Source: Lachnospiraceae bacterium (GTDB taxonomy: Bacteria > Bacillota > Clostridia > Lachnospirales > Lachnospiraceae). Taken from it: DNA of 64,000 bases. The stretch lies in contig NBBL01000006.1 in the NCBI GenBank assembly GCA_002892395.1, positions 62,001-126,000 on the forward strand. Reading direction: 5' to 3'. Under the pieces are notes generated by a model, which did not search any database, was not told the origin of the DNA, and saw nothing but the letters and a program-made list of their open reading frames with translations. A program made the position numbers and the translations under genes. Positions 52,115 through 59,683 of this stretch are shown piece after piece; position 1 is the first letter of the stretch, and every line of letters begins with the position of its first letter.

Positions 52115-52302
52115 ATTGGAACAAACCCATGCTTTTATGGAGCCGATATGGATTTGCAAGACTCATCATACACTGTTTTCCCGTTCTCCGCAAGTTTTAA
52201 TCCGGAAATCTGCTCTTTTTTCTGCCGCCTTCTTCCGGAAGCCAATTGAAGATTCCCATCCGGCGTGATACCATTTCCATATTGCTACGGAAAGGAAAAG
52301 GC

Positions 52303-53556
52303 ATGTCCAAATTACTTACGCCGGATGATGCAGCCAAGCTGCTGAGCTGGTACCGGAAAAACAAGCGCTGCCTCCCCTGGCGCGATACTGACAACCCGGA
52401 GGATGTCTGGATCTCGGAAATCATGCTCCAGCAGACTCGCGTAGAAGCCGTCAAGGCTTATTTTGTCCGCTTTCGAACCGCGCTTCCCACCGTTTCCTCC
52501 ATTGCTTCCTGTGAGGACGACCGCCTTATGAAGCTCTGGGAGGGCCTCGGCTACTACAGTCGGGCGAAGAATCTGAAAAAATGCGCCCAGGTGCTGCAGG
52601 AGCGCTACAACAGCACCCTTCCCAGTGACCCGGAAAAACTGAAGCAGCTGCCCGGCATCGGCTCCTACACGGCAGGCGCCATCGCATCCATTGCTTACAA
52701 CGTACCGGTTCCTGCGGTGGATGGCAATGTGCTCCGGGTCTTTGCCCGCCTCACCGGAAATGATTCCGATATCACACTCACAAAGACCAAACAGCACGTC
52801 ACCGAAATGCTGCAAACTCTTTTGTGGGACTGCTCTGCCGCTGCCTGGAGTCACACCGGCGGCACTCGCTCCTTCTTCTCCACCTCTGATTTCAATCAGG
52901 CGCTTATGGAACTGGGTGCAGTCGTCTGCATTCCGAACGGCGCTGCGCTATGTAGCCGATGTCCTCTGTCTGACTGCTGCGAAGCAAGGAAAACCGGACA
53001 AGTCGAAAGGCTGCCCGTCCGCAGCCCCAAAAAAAAGCGAAAAATTGAGCCTCGTACCCTCCTCATCATCCGGGACGGCGAACGCTTCCTGTTTCAAAAG
53101 CGGCCTTCAAAGGGTCTGCTGGCCGGGCTTTACGAGTTCCCGGGGCTGCCCGGAACGCTGGATGAAGAGGGCGCACTGCAGGGAGCAAAGCAGCTCGGCT
53201 TCACGCCCCTTCGCATTCGTCCTCTGCCCGGCGGAATCCATGTCTTCACCCACATAGAGTGGCATATGACCGCCTGGGAAATACAGGTCGCCGAATTTCC
53301 GGCGGAATCCTTGGTTTCCGAAGCCTCCGCCGTTTCGGAATCGAACGCGCTTTTACCGCGACCGGCATCGGACGCGCTTCCACCGCAACCGGCATCGGAC
53401 GCGCTTCTACCACAACCGGCATCGCCCGGCTCTCCGGACTCTCCGGCAGGCGTCCGCTCCGGCAGCCGAATTCTGATTCGCAAAGAGGAGCTTTCGCATG
53501 TTGCGGTTCCCGCAGCCTTTCGCACATGGATTCAGTGGTATGCGCTGAACGCCTGA
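52303..53556 (+). CDS. mutY: A/G-specific adenine DNA glycosylase
   Basis: This base-excision repair enzyme removes A opposite 8-oxoG. 417 aa. It has MLQQTRVEAV, the helix-hairpin-helix LPGIGSYTAGAIASIAY with the catalytic Asp in PAVDGNVLRVFARL, then a [4Fe-4S] cluster CIPNGAALCSRCPLSDCC. The C-terminal Nudix-like 8-oxoG recognition domain starts near residue 245. That domain is interrupted by a Pro/Ala/Ser/Asp repeat (PASDALLPQ, residues about 345-385). The ATG at 52303 follows GGAAAGGAAAAGGC. Confidence 0.94.
   Translation: MSKLLTPDDAAKLLSWYRKNKRCLPWRDTDNPEDVWISEIMLQQTRVEAVKAYFVRFRTALPTVSSIASCEDDRLMKLWEGLGYYSRAKNLKKCAQVLQERYNSTLPSDPEKLKQLPGIGSYTAGAIASIAYNVPVPAVDGNVLRVFARLTGNDSDITLTKTKQHVTEMLQTLLWDCSAAAWSHTGGTRSFFSTSDFNQALMELGAVVCIPNGAALCSRCPLSDCCEARKTGQVERLPVRSPKKKRKIEPRTLLIIRDGERFLFQKRPSKGLLAGLYEFPGLPGTLDEEGALQGAKQLGFTPLRIRPLPGGIHVFTHIEWHMTAWEIQVAEFPAESLVSEASAVSESNALLPRPASDALPPQPASDALLPQPASPGSPDSPAGVRSGSRILIRKEELSHVAVPAAFRTWIQWYALNA
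53345..53430 (+). repeat. 27-bp in-frame tandem repeat in mutY
   Basis: Three partial to full copies of a 27-bp unit containing CCGGCATCGGACGCGCTT encode PASDAL(L/P)PQ. The repeat lies in a loop of the C-terminal 8-oxoG recognition domain. Confidence 0.85.
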
Positions 53557-53610
53557 CCCATCCAGCGCCCGGGCGGTCACTCCCCATGATTCGCTTTTTC
53601 AAAAAAACAC

Positions 53611-53639
53611 TTGCTTTTTATAAACTCTCCCGGTATAAT
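53611..53639 (+). promoter_or_regulatory. Promoter of tRNA-Val
   Basis: TTGCTT (53611-53616) and TATAAT (53634-53639) are 17 bases apart, ten bases before the tRNA. Confidence 0.75.
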
Positions 53640-53649
53640 TAGCTCCATT

Positions 53650-53722
53650 GGAGATATAGCTCAACTGGGAGAGCATCCGCTTGACGTGCGGAAGGTCACA
53701 GGTTCGAACCCTGTTATCTCCA
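53650..53722 (+). tRNA. tRNA-Val (GAC anticodon)
   Basis: Acceptor GGAGATA / TATCTCC, anticodon stem TCCGC / GCGGA with loop TTGACGT (anticodon GAC), T arm GGTTCGAACCC, discriminator A, no encoded CCA. A decayed mobile element begins less than 100 bases downstream, but no duplicated tRNA end marks the right side of the element. Confidence 0.95.
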
Positions 53723-53734
53723 GCAAAACAATAT

Positions 53735-53783
53735 AATCCGAACCTTGTACTGATTGGTCATGGGTTCGGATTTATTGTTTTTA
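53735..53783 (+). terminator. Terminator of tRNA-Val
   Basis: AATCCGAACC / GGTTCGGATT hairpin, followed by TATTGTTTTT. Confidence 0.8.
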
Positions 53784-53807
53784 TAGAAGAAGTTGAAGAC
53801 TGGTAAT

Positions 53808-53855
53808 AAAGAAACCGGGAGGACTGCCGATCAGGGCAATCCTCCCGGTTTCTTT
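53808..53855. terminator. Strong hairpin at the left end of the element
   Basis: 21-bp arms (53808-53828 with 53835-53855, one mismatch) begin AAAGAAACCGGGAGG. It terminates the minus-strand small gene and may insulate the element. Confidence 0.75.
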
Positions 53856-54039
53856 ATGTAGATGCACTGTCTGAAATCTCCTTCTTTGCTTTCCATTCGG
53901 CAAATGCCTTTTTGCCACCTTCGCTTTCGTAGTACTTCTGAATTACCGGAAGCAGACTCCGTGCCAGCGATTCAAAGACGTATTCCGGAATTTCGGCTGC
54001 ATCAACACCAGTCTGGATATTGGCTTTTTCTGCGTTCAC
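53854..54039 (-). CDS. Small conserved-looking mobile-element protein
   Basis: A 61-aa acidic, probably helical protein (YVFESLARSLLPVIQKYYESEGGKKAFAEWK) with a GTG start preceded by AAGGAGGAAACAA. From memory, similar short proteins occur in clostridial integrative elements, but I know no function. Confidence 0.6.
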   Translation of the reverse strand: MNAEKANIQTGVDAAEIPEYVFESLARSLLPVIQKYYESEGGKKAFAEWKAKKEISDSAST

Positions 54040-54184
54040 TTGTTTCCTCCTTTATCGCTTCTGTAGGTGCATAGATACGCTTTTCTGAGGTGTTATGGGA
54101 AAAGATATTCCCCTGTGTTTTCTCAGCGCTTGTGGGGCGGAAAACACCTTGTTTTCGACCTTTATTCGTGCAATATTGCGCCAT
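54002..54184 (-). CDS. Possible 60-aa protein overlapping repA end
   Basis: The ATG lies inside the last codons of the broken repA frame. The product (HNTSEKRIYAPTEAIKEE, ending SQYPDWC) is basic. It overlaps the next small gene in another frame, so only one of the two may be functional. No domain recognised. Confidence 0.35.
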   Translation of the reverse strand: MAQYCTNKGRKQGVFRPTSAEKTQGNIFSHNTSEKRIYAPTEAIKEETSERRKSQYPDWC

Positions 54185-54554
54185 CCTCTTTTGGCTGAAT
54201 CAGCTTTGCGTCCGCTGGATAGTTCAGCGTGATGAGGGCGGGCTTGCCCAGCCCCTGCTTTTTTCGGATAATCAAGCCGCTGTACTCCAACTCCTGGAAT
54301 ATCCGTGTGGTGCTCTGGCGGCTGCGGTGCAGCTTCTTCTACGCCTGTTCCACGGTGAAGTAAATTCGGATGGTGCCGTCAGTTTCAAGAAAACCGTTGA
54401 CTTTTGAAATGCTCGCCCGATCCAGCATCAGGGCATACAGCACTTTTGCATCGTTGGACAGCCCGGCAAGACTATCCTCCATCAAAAACCGTGGAAACGG
54501 TATGTAGGATGCCGACAAGCTCTCGCTTGTAAACTTCAAAAACTTCTGTGACAT
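54162..54554 (-). pseudogene. RepA_N-type replication initiator, interrupted by an amber codon
   Basis: The first 71 residues (SYIPFPRFLMEDSLAGLSNDAKVLYALMLDRA, ending IYFTVEQA) match the N-terminal winged-helix region of plasmid RepA_N initiators. A TAG at 54339-54341 follows. The same frame then continues KKLHRSRQSTTRIFQELEYS and GLIIRKKQGLGKPALITLN for about 58 codons to a TAA at 54162. One C-to-T change of a CAG Gln codon explains the stop. AGGAGG precedes the ATG at 54554. Confidence 0.85.
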
Positions 54555-54560
54555 AATCCT

Positions 54561-54604
54561 CCTATCCCATCCATCAAAACCGGTATTGATAGGATTGATG
54601 GATG
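54561..54604. promoter_or_regulatory. Nested inverted repeats upstream of repA
   Basis: CATCCATCAA (54568-54577) and TTGATGGATG (54595-54604) are perfect inverted arms; CCTATC (54561-54566) and GATAGG (54588-54593) form a second pair. The site touches the repA ribosome site, so it could be an operator or part of a replication origin. From 54605 to 54778 I see no gene. Confidence 0.5.
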
Positions 54605-54778
54605 ACTATATTGAGCGTTGATTTATTTCTTATTGATTTGGATATGAATTTCATCCCCTGTGACAGTTTGGAAATCCATGCTCCAAAAATCCGGTTGTGG
54701 TACGCTCCGGAGCGTCAGCTTGTCCACCGTCTGGAAAACCGGTGACGGAAAACCCACACATGGAAAATCCCGTTGTGG

Positions 54779-55108
54779 TCAAAGCTCATCTCTCTGCCGC
54801 ACTTTCAGCAGTTCCCAGATCTCGGCTTGCCGCGCTTTCAGTTCGGCAACGTCATCCTCGTAGAAATGCCCGGTGCTGTTGATGCGGCGGCAGACGTGGT
54901 TGATATTGGTGGCAATCCTGCTGACAGCGGCAGCTAACTTTTTCTGCTCGGTGTAATCGACCTTGATGATGTAGCCGTCGATGAGCATCTTGCGGGCGTA
55001 TGCGCCGAAATTTCGGGTGACAAGCTGGTTCATCTTGTGACGGATCAGGCTCAGTTCCTGCTCATTCAGGCAGATTTCCTTGCGGATGGGTCGTGTGCGG
55101 TCTGGCAT
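54779..55108 (-). CDS. mobC: MobC-type relaxosome accessory protein
   Basis: This 109-aa protein has a ribbon-helix-helix-like N-terminus (RKEICLNEQELSLIRHKMNQ) and the MobC core NFGAYARKMLIDGYII, AAVSRIATNINHVCRRINSTG. These proteins bind oriT and assist nicking by the relaxase. The relaxase gene that should follow downstream on the minus strand is absent; only about 170 bases separate mobC from the repA control region. Length is normal for the family. Confidence 0.82.
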   Translation of the reverse strand: MPDRTRPIRKEICLNEQELSLIRHKMNQLVTRNFGAYARKMLIDGYIIKVDYTEQKKLAAAVSRIATNINHVCRRINSTGHFYEDDVAELKARQAEIWELLKVRQRDEL

Positions 55109-55300
55109 ATTGAAACACTCCTTTCACAATACAACGGACAATTTTTCGGCGGATTAGTGGGTCTCCACAGAGAAAATTCTGAGGACAATGGCATTGGCGA
55201 TTCGTTGCTCCTCACTTTACAACGGACATTTCTTCATCTAAACGCAGGTATCGAAACGAAAGATTTTCAAAAAATATGCAGTTCAGCTTTGCAGCCGATA
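55109..55300. other. Candidate oriT / control region between mobC and the HTH gene
   Basis: TACAACGGACA occurs at 55130-55140 and again at 55218-55228, each followed by a T-rich tract. Origins of transfer usually lie directly upstream of mobC and contain such repeats. I cannot identify a nick site. The rest of the 356-base gap up to 55464 is AT-rich with one promoter. Confidence 0.4.
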
Positions 55301-55380
55301 CGCTCATTTTGATTTTTGGGGAAGCCCCAAACCCTTGATTTTTGAGTTGAAAATACTTCCTGAACTTTTCCGAAAAGCCC

Positions 55381-55409
55381 TTACTTTTATTCGCTTTGGC
55401 GATTATAAT
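55381..55409 (+). promoter_or_regulatory. Promoter of the HTH-nuclease-recombinase operon
   Basis: TTACTT (55381-55386) and TATAAT (55404-55409) are 17 bases apart, about 55 bases before the HTH gene. Confidence 0.6.
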
Positions 55410-55464
55410 TATACTGCGATTTTATAAGCAGGCGCAGAACTGAACTGCAACAGGAGTACTGCCC

Positions 55465-55668
55465 ATGAAGTATTTATCTATCATGCAAACCGCCGAACGC
55501 TGGGGTATCTCCACTCGCCGTATTCAGATTTTGTGCGGCGAGGGGCGCGTCCCCGGTGCTATCCGCATTGGCACGGTCTGGGGGATTCCAGAGGACGCCG
55601 AAAAGCCGGCAGACGCGAGAATCAAGAACGGGAAGTATATCAAAAAGCCTGTCGAAAATGAAAAATGA
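55465..55668 (+). CDS. Small helix-turn-helix protein (excisionase/MerR-like)
   Basis: This 67-aa protein begins with a winged-helix motif SIMQTAERWGISTRRIQILC and GRVPGAIRIGTVWGIPEDA, the pattern of excisionase-like DNA-binding proteins of integrative elements. CAGGAG precedes the ATG. Its last codons overlap the next gene, placing it at the head of a four-gene coupled operon, where it may act as regulator or directionality factor. Confidence 0.75.
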   Translation: MKYLSIMQTAERWGISTRRIQILCGEGRVPGAIRIGTVWGIPEDAEKPADARIKNGKYIKKPVENEK

Positions 55669-55822
55669 GCCGCATGGCAAGCTGTATGAGGCAAAACCTC
55701 CGGTTGACGCGAACAATCCTGAACTGAGGAAGTTCGTTGAGATGTGCTTCGATCCGGAATCACCGATGAACGAAAAACTGAAAGAAGCGATGCTGAAAAT
55801 GCTGGGGGAGGCGAAGACATGA
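55658..55822 (+). CDS. 54-residue protein of unknown function between HTH and nuclease
   Basis: A small soluble protein (YEAKPPVDANNPELRKFVEM, ending LKEAMLKMLGEAKT) with a probable helical C-terminal half. Its ATG lies 11 bases inside the HTH gene, and its stop overlaps the nuclease start (ATGA). Coupled expression suggests a partner of one of the flanking proteins; I do not recognise a family. Confidence 0.65.
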   Translation: MKNEPHGKLYEAKPPVDANNPELRKFVEMCFDPESPMNEKLKEAMLKMLGEAKT

Positions 55823-56841
55823 GCAGTGAATTAACCCATAATCCGGGACAGTTTGACGAGGTCATCCATATCATCGATAATGCCCGCAGCCGCGCCATGA
55901 AAGCGGTCAATGCAGAGCTTATTCAGATGTATTGGAGCGTCGGTGCGTATTTGTCAGAGCTTTGTTCTGCATCAAGCTTTGGCGATAAGATCATTGACGA
56001 AGTTGCCGCATACATTGCGCAAGAGAACCCCAACATCAAAGGTTTCAATCGTCGCGGTCTCTATCGTATGAAGCAATTCTACGAGACTTACAAGGACGAT
56101 GAATTTGTGACACCACTGGTGACACAAATCAGCTGGACAAACCATCTGCTTATTATGTCTGGCTCCAAGACGGCAGATGAACGGCATTTTTACATGGCGC
56201 TCTGTGCGAAGGAACATTATTCCAAACGCGAGTTGGAGCGTCAGATCGGCACATCGTACTATGAGCGTTCAATGATTTCTGCCAAGAAGCCGATGCCTGA
56301 ATCCGTTTCGCATGATGTGCGTGAAAGCATCCTCGATACCTATGTGCTTGAGTTTCTGGACTTGCCGGAGCAATTTTCCGAAAAGAATCTCCGTAAAGCA
56401 ATCATCGAAAATCTGAAGCAGTTTATACTTGAATTTGGTCGGGACTTTACCTTTATCGGTGAGGAGTACCGTGTTCAGGTCGGCAATACAGATTTCTTCA
56501 TCGACTTGCTGTTTTATAACCGTGCGCTTTCCTGCCTTGTCCCGATTGAACTGAAAATCGGAAAATTCAAGCCGGAACACATCGGGCAGATCAATTTTTA
56601 TCTCGAAGCACTTGACCGCGATGTGAAGAAGCCAAATGAAAATCCAAGTGTAGGCGTTATTCTTTGCGCCAGCAAGGATGACGCGGTTGTCGAATATGCT
56701 TTAAGCCGCAGTATGTCGCCCACACTCGTTGCGGATTATAGGCTTTGTCTTCCTGACAAAACGCTTCTGCAAAACAAGCTGCGTGAATTGACAGAGCTTG
56801 CGTTAGAAAGCGGCGAAGGCAACGAGGGTGATGAAGAATGA
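55819..56841 (+). CDS. DUF1016/YhcG-type PDDEXK nuclease-fold protein
   Basis: This 340-aa protein has an N-terminal helical DUF1016_N region (VIHIIDNARSRAMKAVNAEL, IQMYWSVGAYLSE) and a C-terminal PDDEXK domain with the core FFIDLLFYNRALSCLVPIEL followed by KIGKFKPEHIGQINFYLEAL (Asp ... Glu-x-Lys). The catalytic residues look intact. Family members travel on mobile elements and near restriction systems, and their substrates are not settled. The start overlaps the 54-residue gene and the stop overlaps the serine recombinase start, both as ATGA. Confidence 0.88.
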   Translation: MSSELTHNPGQFDEVIHIIDNARSRAMKAVNAELIQMYWSVGAYLSELCSASSFGDKIIDEVAAYIAQENPNIKGFNRRGLYRMKQFYETYKDDEFVTPLVTQISWTNHLLIMSGSKTADERHFYMALCAKEHYSKRELERQIGTSYYERSMISAKKPMPESVSHDVRESILDTYVLEFLDLPEQFSEKNLRKAIIENLKQFILEFGRDFTFIGEEYRVQVGNTDFFIDLLFYNRALSCLVPIELKIGKFKPEHIGQINFYLEALDRDVKKPNENPSVGVILCASKDDAVVEYALSRSMSPTLVADYRLCLPDKTLLQNKLRELTELALESGEGNEGDEE

Positions 56842-57428
56842 ACGCTGTCATCTATGCCCGCTATTCCTCTGATAGCCAGCGCGAGGAATCCATTGAAGGT
56901 CAGCTCCGCGAGTGCAGGGAATATGCTGAACGCAACAACATGACCATCGTTGGAACGTATATTGACCGGGCATTATCTGCAAAAACAGCAGATCGACCGG
57001 AGTTCCAGCACATGATCAAGGACAGCGCAAAAGAGTTGTTCGAGATTGTGCTTGTATGGAAGCTCGACCGTTTTTCCCGCGACCGTTACGACAGCGCTCA
57101 CTACAAGCACATTCTGAAAAAGAACGGCGTAAAGGTTGTTTCTGCGAAAGAGCATATCTCCGAAGGCCCGAAAGGAATTATTCCGGAAGCGATGCTGGAA
57201 GGCTATGCCGAGTTCTACTCTGCTGAACTATCAGAGAAAATCTATCGCGGACAGAAAGAGAACGCGCTGAAAGGGAAAAACAACGGTGGTGGCGTTCCGC
57301 TCGGCTATCTGTTGGACAAGAAAGCGCAGAAGCTTGTGATTGATCCTACGACCGCGCCATTAGTGGTTGAGGTGTTTGAGAAGTATGCTGACGGCAAATC
57401 GGTTCGTTCTATTGGTGCATTTGTCACA
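56838..57428 (+). pseudogene. Large serine recombinase, 3'-truncated
   Basis: The N-terminal resolvase domain is intact: the nucleophilic Ser in IYARYSSDSQREESIEGQ, then IDRALSAKTADRPEFQHM and VWKLDRFSRDRYDS. The start of the recombinase domain follows (GGGVPLGYLLDKKAQKLVID, VVEVFEKYADGKSVRSI). At about residue 193 the match to the family ends at a palindrome. The frame then runs on for 130 codons antisense to the aldolase gene, with no recombinase features. The roughly 300 residues of zinc-ribbon and coiled-coil domains are gone, so integration activity is very unlikely. Confidence 0.87.
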
Positions 57429-57445
57429 CCTGTGACAAATGCACC
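57414..57445. repeat. Perfect 15-bp inverted repeat at the recombinase truncation point
   Basis: GGTGCATTTGTCACA (57414-57428) and TGTGACAAATGCACC (57431-57445) flank a central CC. It sits exactly where recombinase homology ends. It could be a fold-back created by the deletion, a terminator for the aldolase gene on the minus strand (weak T tail), or a recombination site with a dinucleotide centre. Confidence 0.9.
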
Positions 57446-57502
57446 TTGCTTCCATCTGAAAAAAGGACGTGACTGCTGCCGAATCCGGAACCCATGGCAG
57501 GA

Positions 57503-58369
57503 TCAGCCGAAGGCTCTCCCTGCACTTCCAAACAGACGAATTTTTCCGGCGATCACCCGCTCAATTGCTGCGACACCCGGAGCCAAAAATCGGGGCAGCC
57601 TGTCGCTCTTTGCTTCCTGGCCCTCAGCAGAATGCACCCAGGTGCGAATCGCTGCGGCAAACGCCTGCTGGCACTCCGTATTCACATTGACCTTACAGAT
57701 TCCGCGGCGAATCGCTTCCCGCATCATGTCCTCCGGAATGCCGCTTCCACCGTGCAGAACCAGGGGAAGATCTGTTTTTGCCTTGATCGCTTCCAAGGTT
57801 TCAAAGCTAAGCCCTCTCCAGTCCGCTGGATAACTTCCGTGCACATTGCCGATTCCGGCAGCCAGACAGGTAATTCCACAGGCAGAGATGGCTTCGCACT
57901 GCTCCGGACTCGCCAACTCCCCGGTTCCGACTACGCCGTCCTCTTCTCCGGCAATGCTCCCGACCTCCGCTTCCAGCGAGACATTCCTCCGCCTGCAAAT
58001 CGCAGCGAGTGCTGCAGTCTGTTCCAGATTCTCTTCCCACGCCTTGGCAGAGCCATCGTACATCACTGCGGTAAAGCCAGCATCCATCGCCTGCAGGCAG
58101 GCCTCATATCCCGCGTGATCCAGCTGCAAGGCAATCGGCACCGTGATGTTCAGATCCTCATTCATGCCGATTGCCATACCTGCAACGGTACGAAATCCGC
58201 CCATGTAATTGACTGCCGCCTCGGTGACGCCAAGAATGAGCGGCGCTTGTTCTCTCTCCGCTGTGAGCAGCGCTGCCTTGCACCACTCCAGATTGTTCAG
58301 GTTGATCTGCGCCACAGCATAATGCCCGCTGCGCGCTGCCTCCAGGATCGGTTTTCCAGTTGTCAGCAT
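57503..58369 (-). CDS. Class II fructose/tagatose-bisphosphate aldolase family protein
   Basis: This 288-aa Zn-dependent aldolase of the GatY/KbaY/FbaA family has the catalytic Asp/His region ALQLDHAGYEACLQAMDAGF with VMYDGS, a further Zn His in LHGGSGIPEDMM, and the phosphate-binding KVNVNTECQQAF. It is the last gene of the four-carbon acid cluster. That cluster yields dihydroxyacetone phosphate, which such an aldolase could condense or release. The exact substrate is not readable from sequence. Confidence 0.88.
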   Translation of the reverse strand: MLTTGKPILEAARSGHYAVAQINLNNLEWCKAALLTAEREQAPLILGVTEAAVNYMGGFRTVAGMAIGMNEDLNITVPIALQLDHAGYEACLQAMDAGFTAVMYDGSAKAWEENLEQTAALAAICRRRNVSLEAEVGSIAGEEDGVVGTGELASPEQCEAISACGITCLAAGIGNVHGSYPADWRGLSFETLEAIKAKTDLPLVLHGGSGIPEDMMREAIRRGICKVNVNTECQQAFAAAIRTWVHSAEGQEAKSDRLPRFLAPGVAAIERVIAGKIRLFGSAGRAFG

Positions 58370-58406
58370 GGTTTTCTCCCGTCAATTCCATGGAATGCTT
58401 GGTTAC

Positions 58407-59300
58407 TCAGGTGGCTTCGCTGCTTGTCACCTTCACACCCGAGAGCATCTCAAAATATTGCACATATCCCGCATGATCGTCCATCACATGTCCGTTTGCC
58501 TTCAAGCTCTGCTGAATTTCAAAAAGCTGTGCCGTCAAAGGAAGCGGAACATCCACATCATGGGCAGTCGCCAGCACATTCCGAATGTCCTTTTGGTTCA
58601 CCTTGATGGTTCCGCCCGGCGCAAAATGACGCGCACACATCATCGGCGCCTTCGCATCCAGAACGGCGCTTCCTGCCAATCCGCCGCGAATGGCCCGGTA
58701 GACCTTCATGGGATCCACACCGCACTTAGTCGCAAGCACCAGCGCCTCACTGACCGCGCAGATGTTGAGATTGACGATGATCTGATTGGCAAGCTTTGTG
58801 ACGCTTCCGCTTCCGCTGGCCCCGATCAAAAGCGCGCTGCTCCCCATGATGTCAAAATACGGCTTTGCTGTCTGAAAATCCTTCTCGTCTCCGCCGCACA
58901 TGATGGCAAGGGTCCCTGCGATCGCGCCCGGCTCTCCTCCTGACACCGGGGCATCCAGAAATCCCACTCCCATCTTTTTCAGCCGTTCATAGCACTCATT
59001 GCTTTCGCCTGCCGTCACGCTGGAGCAATCCACAACCAGCTTTCCCGCCGTCAGCGTACTCGCGACTCCGCCCTCGTCAAAGAGGACACTCTTTACAATC
59101 TGCGCCGTCGGAAGAATGGTGAACACAATGCCACATGCCGATCCGATCTCCGCCGGACTCCCGGAAGCCGCGCCTAAAGCCTTCAATTCTTCCACCGGCT
59201 TCGGGTTCAAGTCGCTGACCATCAAATCGACGCCTGCCCTCACAAGCTGTGACGCCATGGGTTTTCCCATAATTCCCAGTCCGATAAATCCCACCTTCAT
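58407..59300 (-). CDS. Beta-hydroxyacid dehydrogenase (GarR / L-threonate dehydrogenase type)
   Basis: This 297-aa NAD(P)-dependent enzyme has the Rossmann start VGFIGLGIMGKPMASQLVRAG, the substrate loop DAPVSGGEPGAIAGTLAIM and the catalytic Lys in GSGSVTKLANQIIVNLNI. Family members include tartronate-semialdehyde reductase and L-threonate dehydrogenase; the neighbouring DUF1537 kinases favour a four-carbon acid. The ATG at 59300 follows AAGGGGATT. The frame is open 128 codons further through Arg/Glu-rich repeats that I exclude. Confidence 0.87.
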   Translation of the reverse strand: MKVGFIGLGIMGKPMASQLVRAGVDLMVSDLNPKPVEELKALGAASGSPAEIGSACGIVFTILPTAQIVKSVLFDEGGVASTLTAGKLVVDCSSVTAGESNECYERLKKMGVGFLDAPVSGGEPGAIAGTLAIMCGGDEKDFQTAKPYFDIMGSSALLIGASGSGSVTKLANQIIVNLNICAVSEALVLATKCGVDPMKVYRAIRGGLAGSAVLDAKAPMMCARHFAPGGTIKVNQKDIRNVLATAHDVDVPLPLTAQLFEIQQSLKANGHVMDDHAGYVQYFEMLSGVKVTSSEAT

Positions 59301-59324
59301 AATTAATCCCCTTTTCTTATGTAA

Positions 59325-59680
59325 AATCCTTCCCGGTTCTCTCTGCCTTCCTCGGGCTTCTCCGACCATCCCAGACTTTCTTTCCTTTTCTCCGGGCTTC
59401 TCTGCCCTTCTCAGGCTTTTCTTTACTCTTCCCGGTTCTCTGCGCCTTCTCCAGGCTTCTTCGGGCTTCTCTGCCCTTCTCAGACTTTTCTTCACCCTTC
59501 CCGGTTCTCTGCGCCTTCTCCGGGCTTCTTCGGGCTTCTTCGGGCCACTCCGGGCTTCTCCGGGCTCTCTCGCCCTTCTCAGACTTTGCTTCATCCTTCC
59601 CGGTTCTCCGCCTTCTCCGGGCTTCTCCGGGCTTCTCTGGGCTTCTCCGCCCTTCCCTCCGGTGCCTTCCGGACTCCCCG
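59325..59680. repeat. Degenerate CTTCTCCGGGCTTC repeats
   Basis: About 355 bases between the dehydrogenase and pdxA2 genes consist of CCGGGCTTCTCTGCCCTTCTC-like words. Two adjacent units of about 69 bp containing CTTCCCGGTTCTCTGCGCC are nearly identical near 59400-59540. No protein is recognisable in any frame; on the minus strand it would be an untranslated spacer inside the operon. Confidence 0.85.
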
Positions 59681-59683
59681 GCA

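Larger units (their letters stand above)
53800..57445. mobile_element. Decayed mobilizable element
   Basis: The segment between tRNA-Val and the sugar-acid cluster holds mobile-element genes: a broken RepA-type initiator, MobC without relaxase, an HTH protein, a YhcG-type nuclease and a truncated serine recombinase. Two small proteins are also encoded. Base use is more AT-rich than the surroundings. The left boundary is uncertain. The right boundary is at the 32-bp palindrome where the recombinase gene stops matching its family. I see no direct-repeat attachment sites. Confidence 0.8.

Noticed and set aside
52921-53000. Unusual spacing of the MutY iron-sulfur cysteines (seven residues between the first two)
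   Set aside because: I recall the same C-x7-C-x2-C spacing in other clostridial MutY proteins, so it is probably normal variation.
53650-57445. tRNA-Val as the integration site of the element
   Set aside because: I find no duplicate of the tRNA 3' end near 57.4 kb, so the attachment site cannot be supported, although proximity is suggestive.
57429-57833. Continuation of the serine recombinase reading frame
   Set aside because: Beyond the palindrome the frame runs antisense to the aldolase gene and shows no recombinase or zinc-ribbon features.
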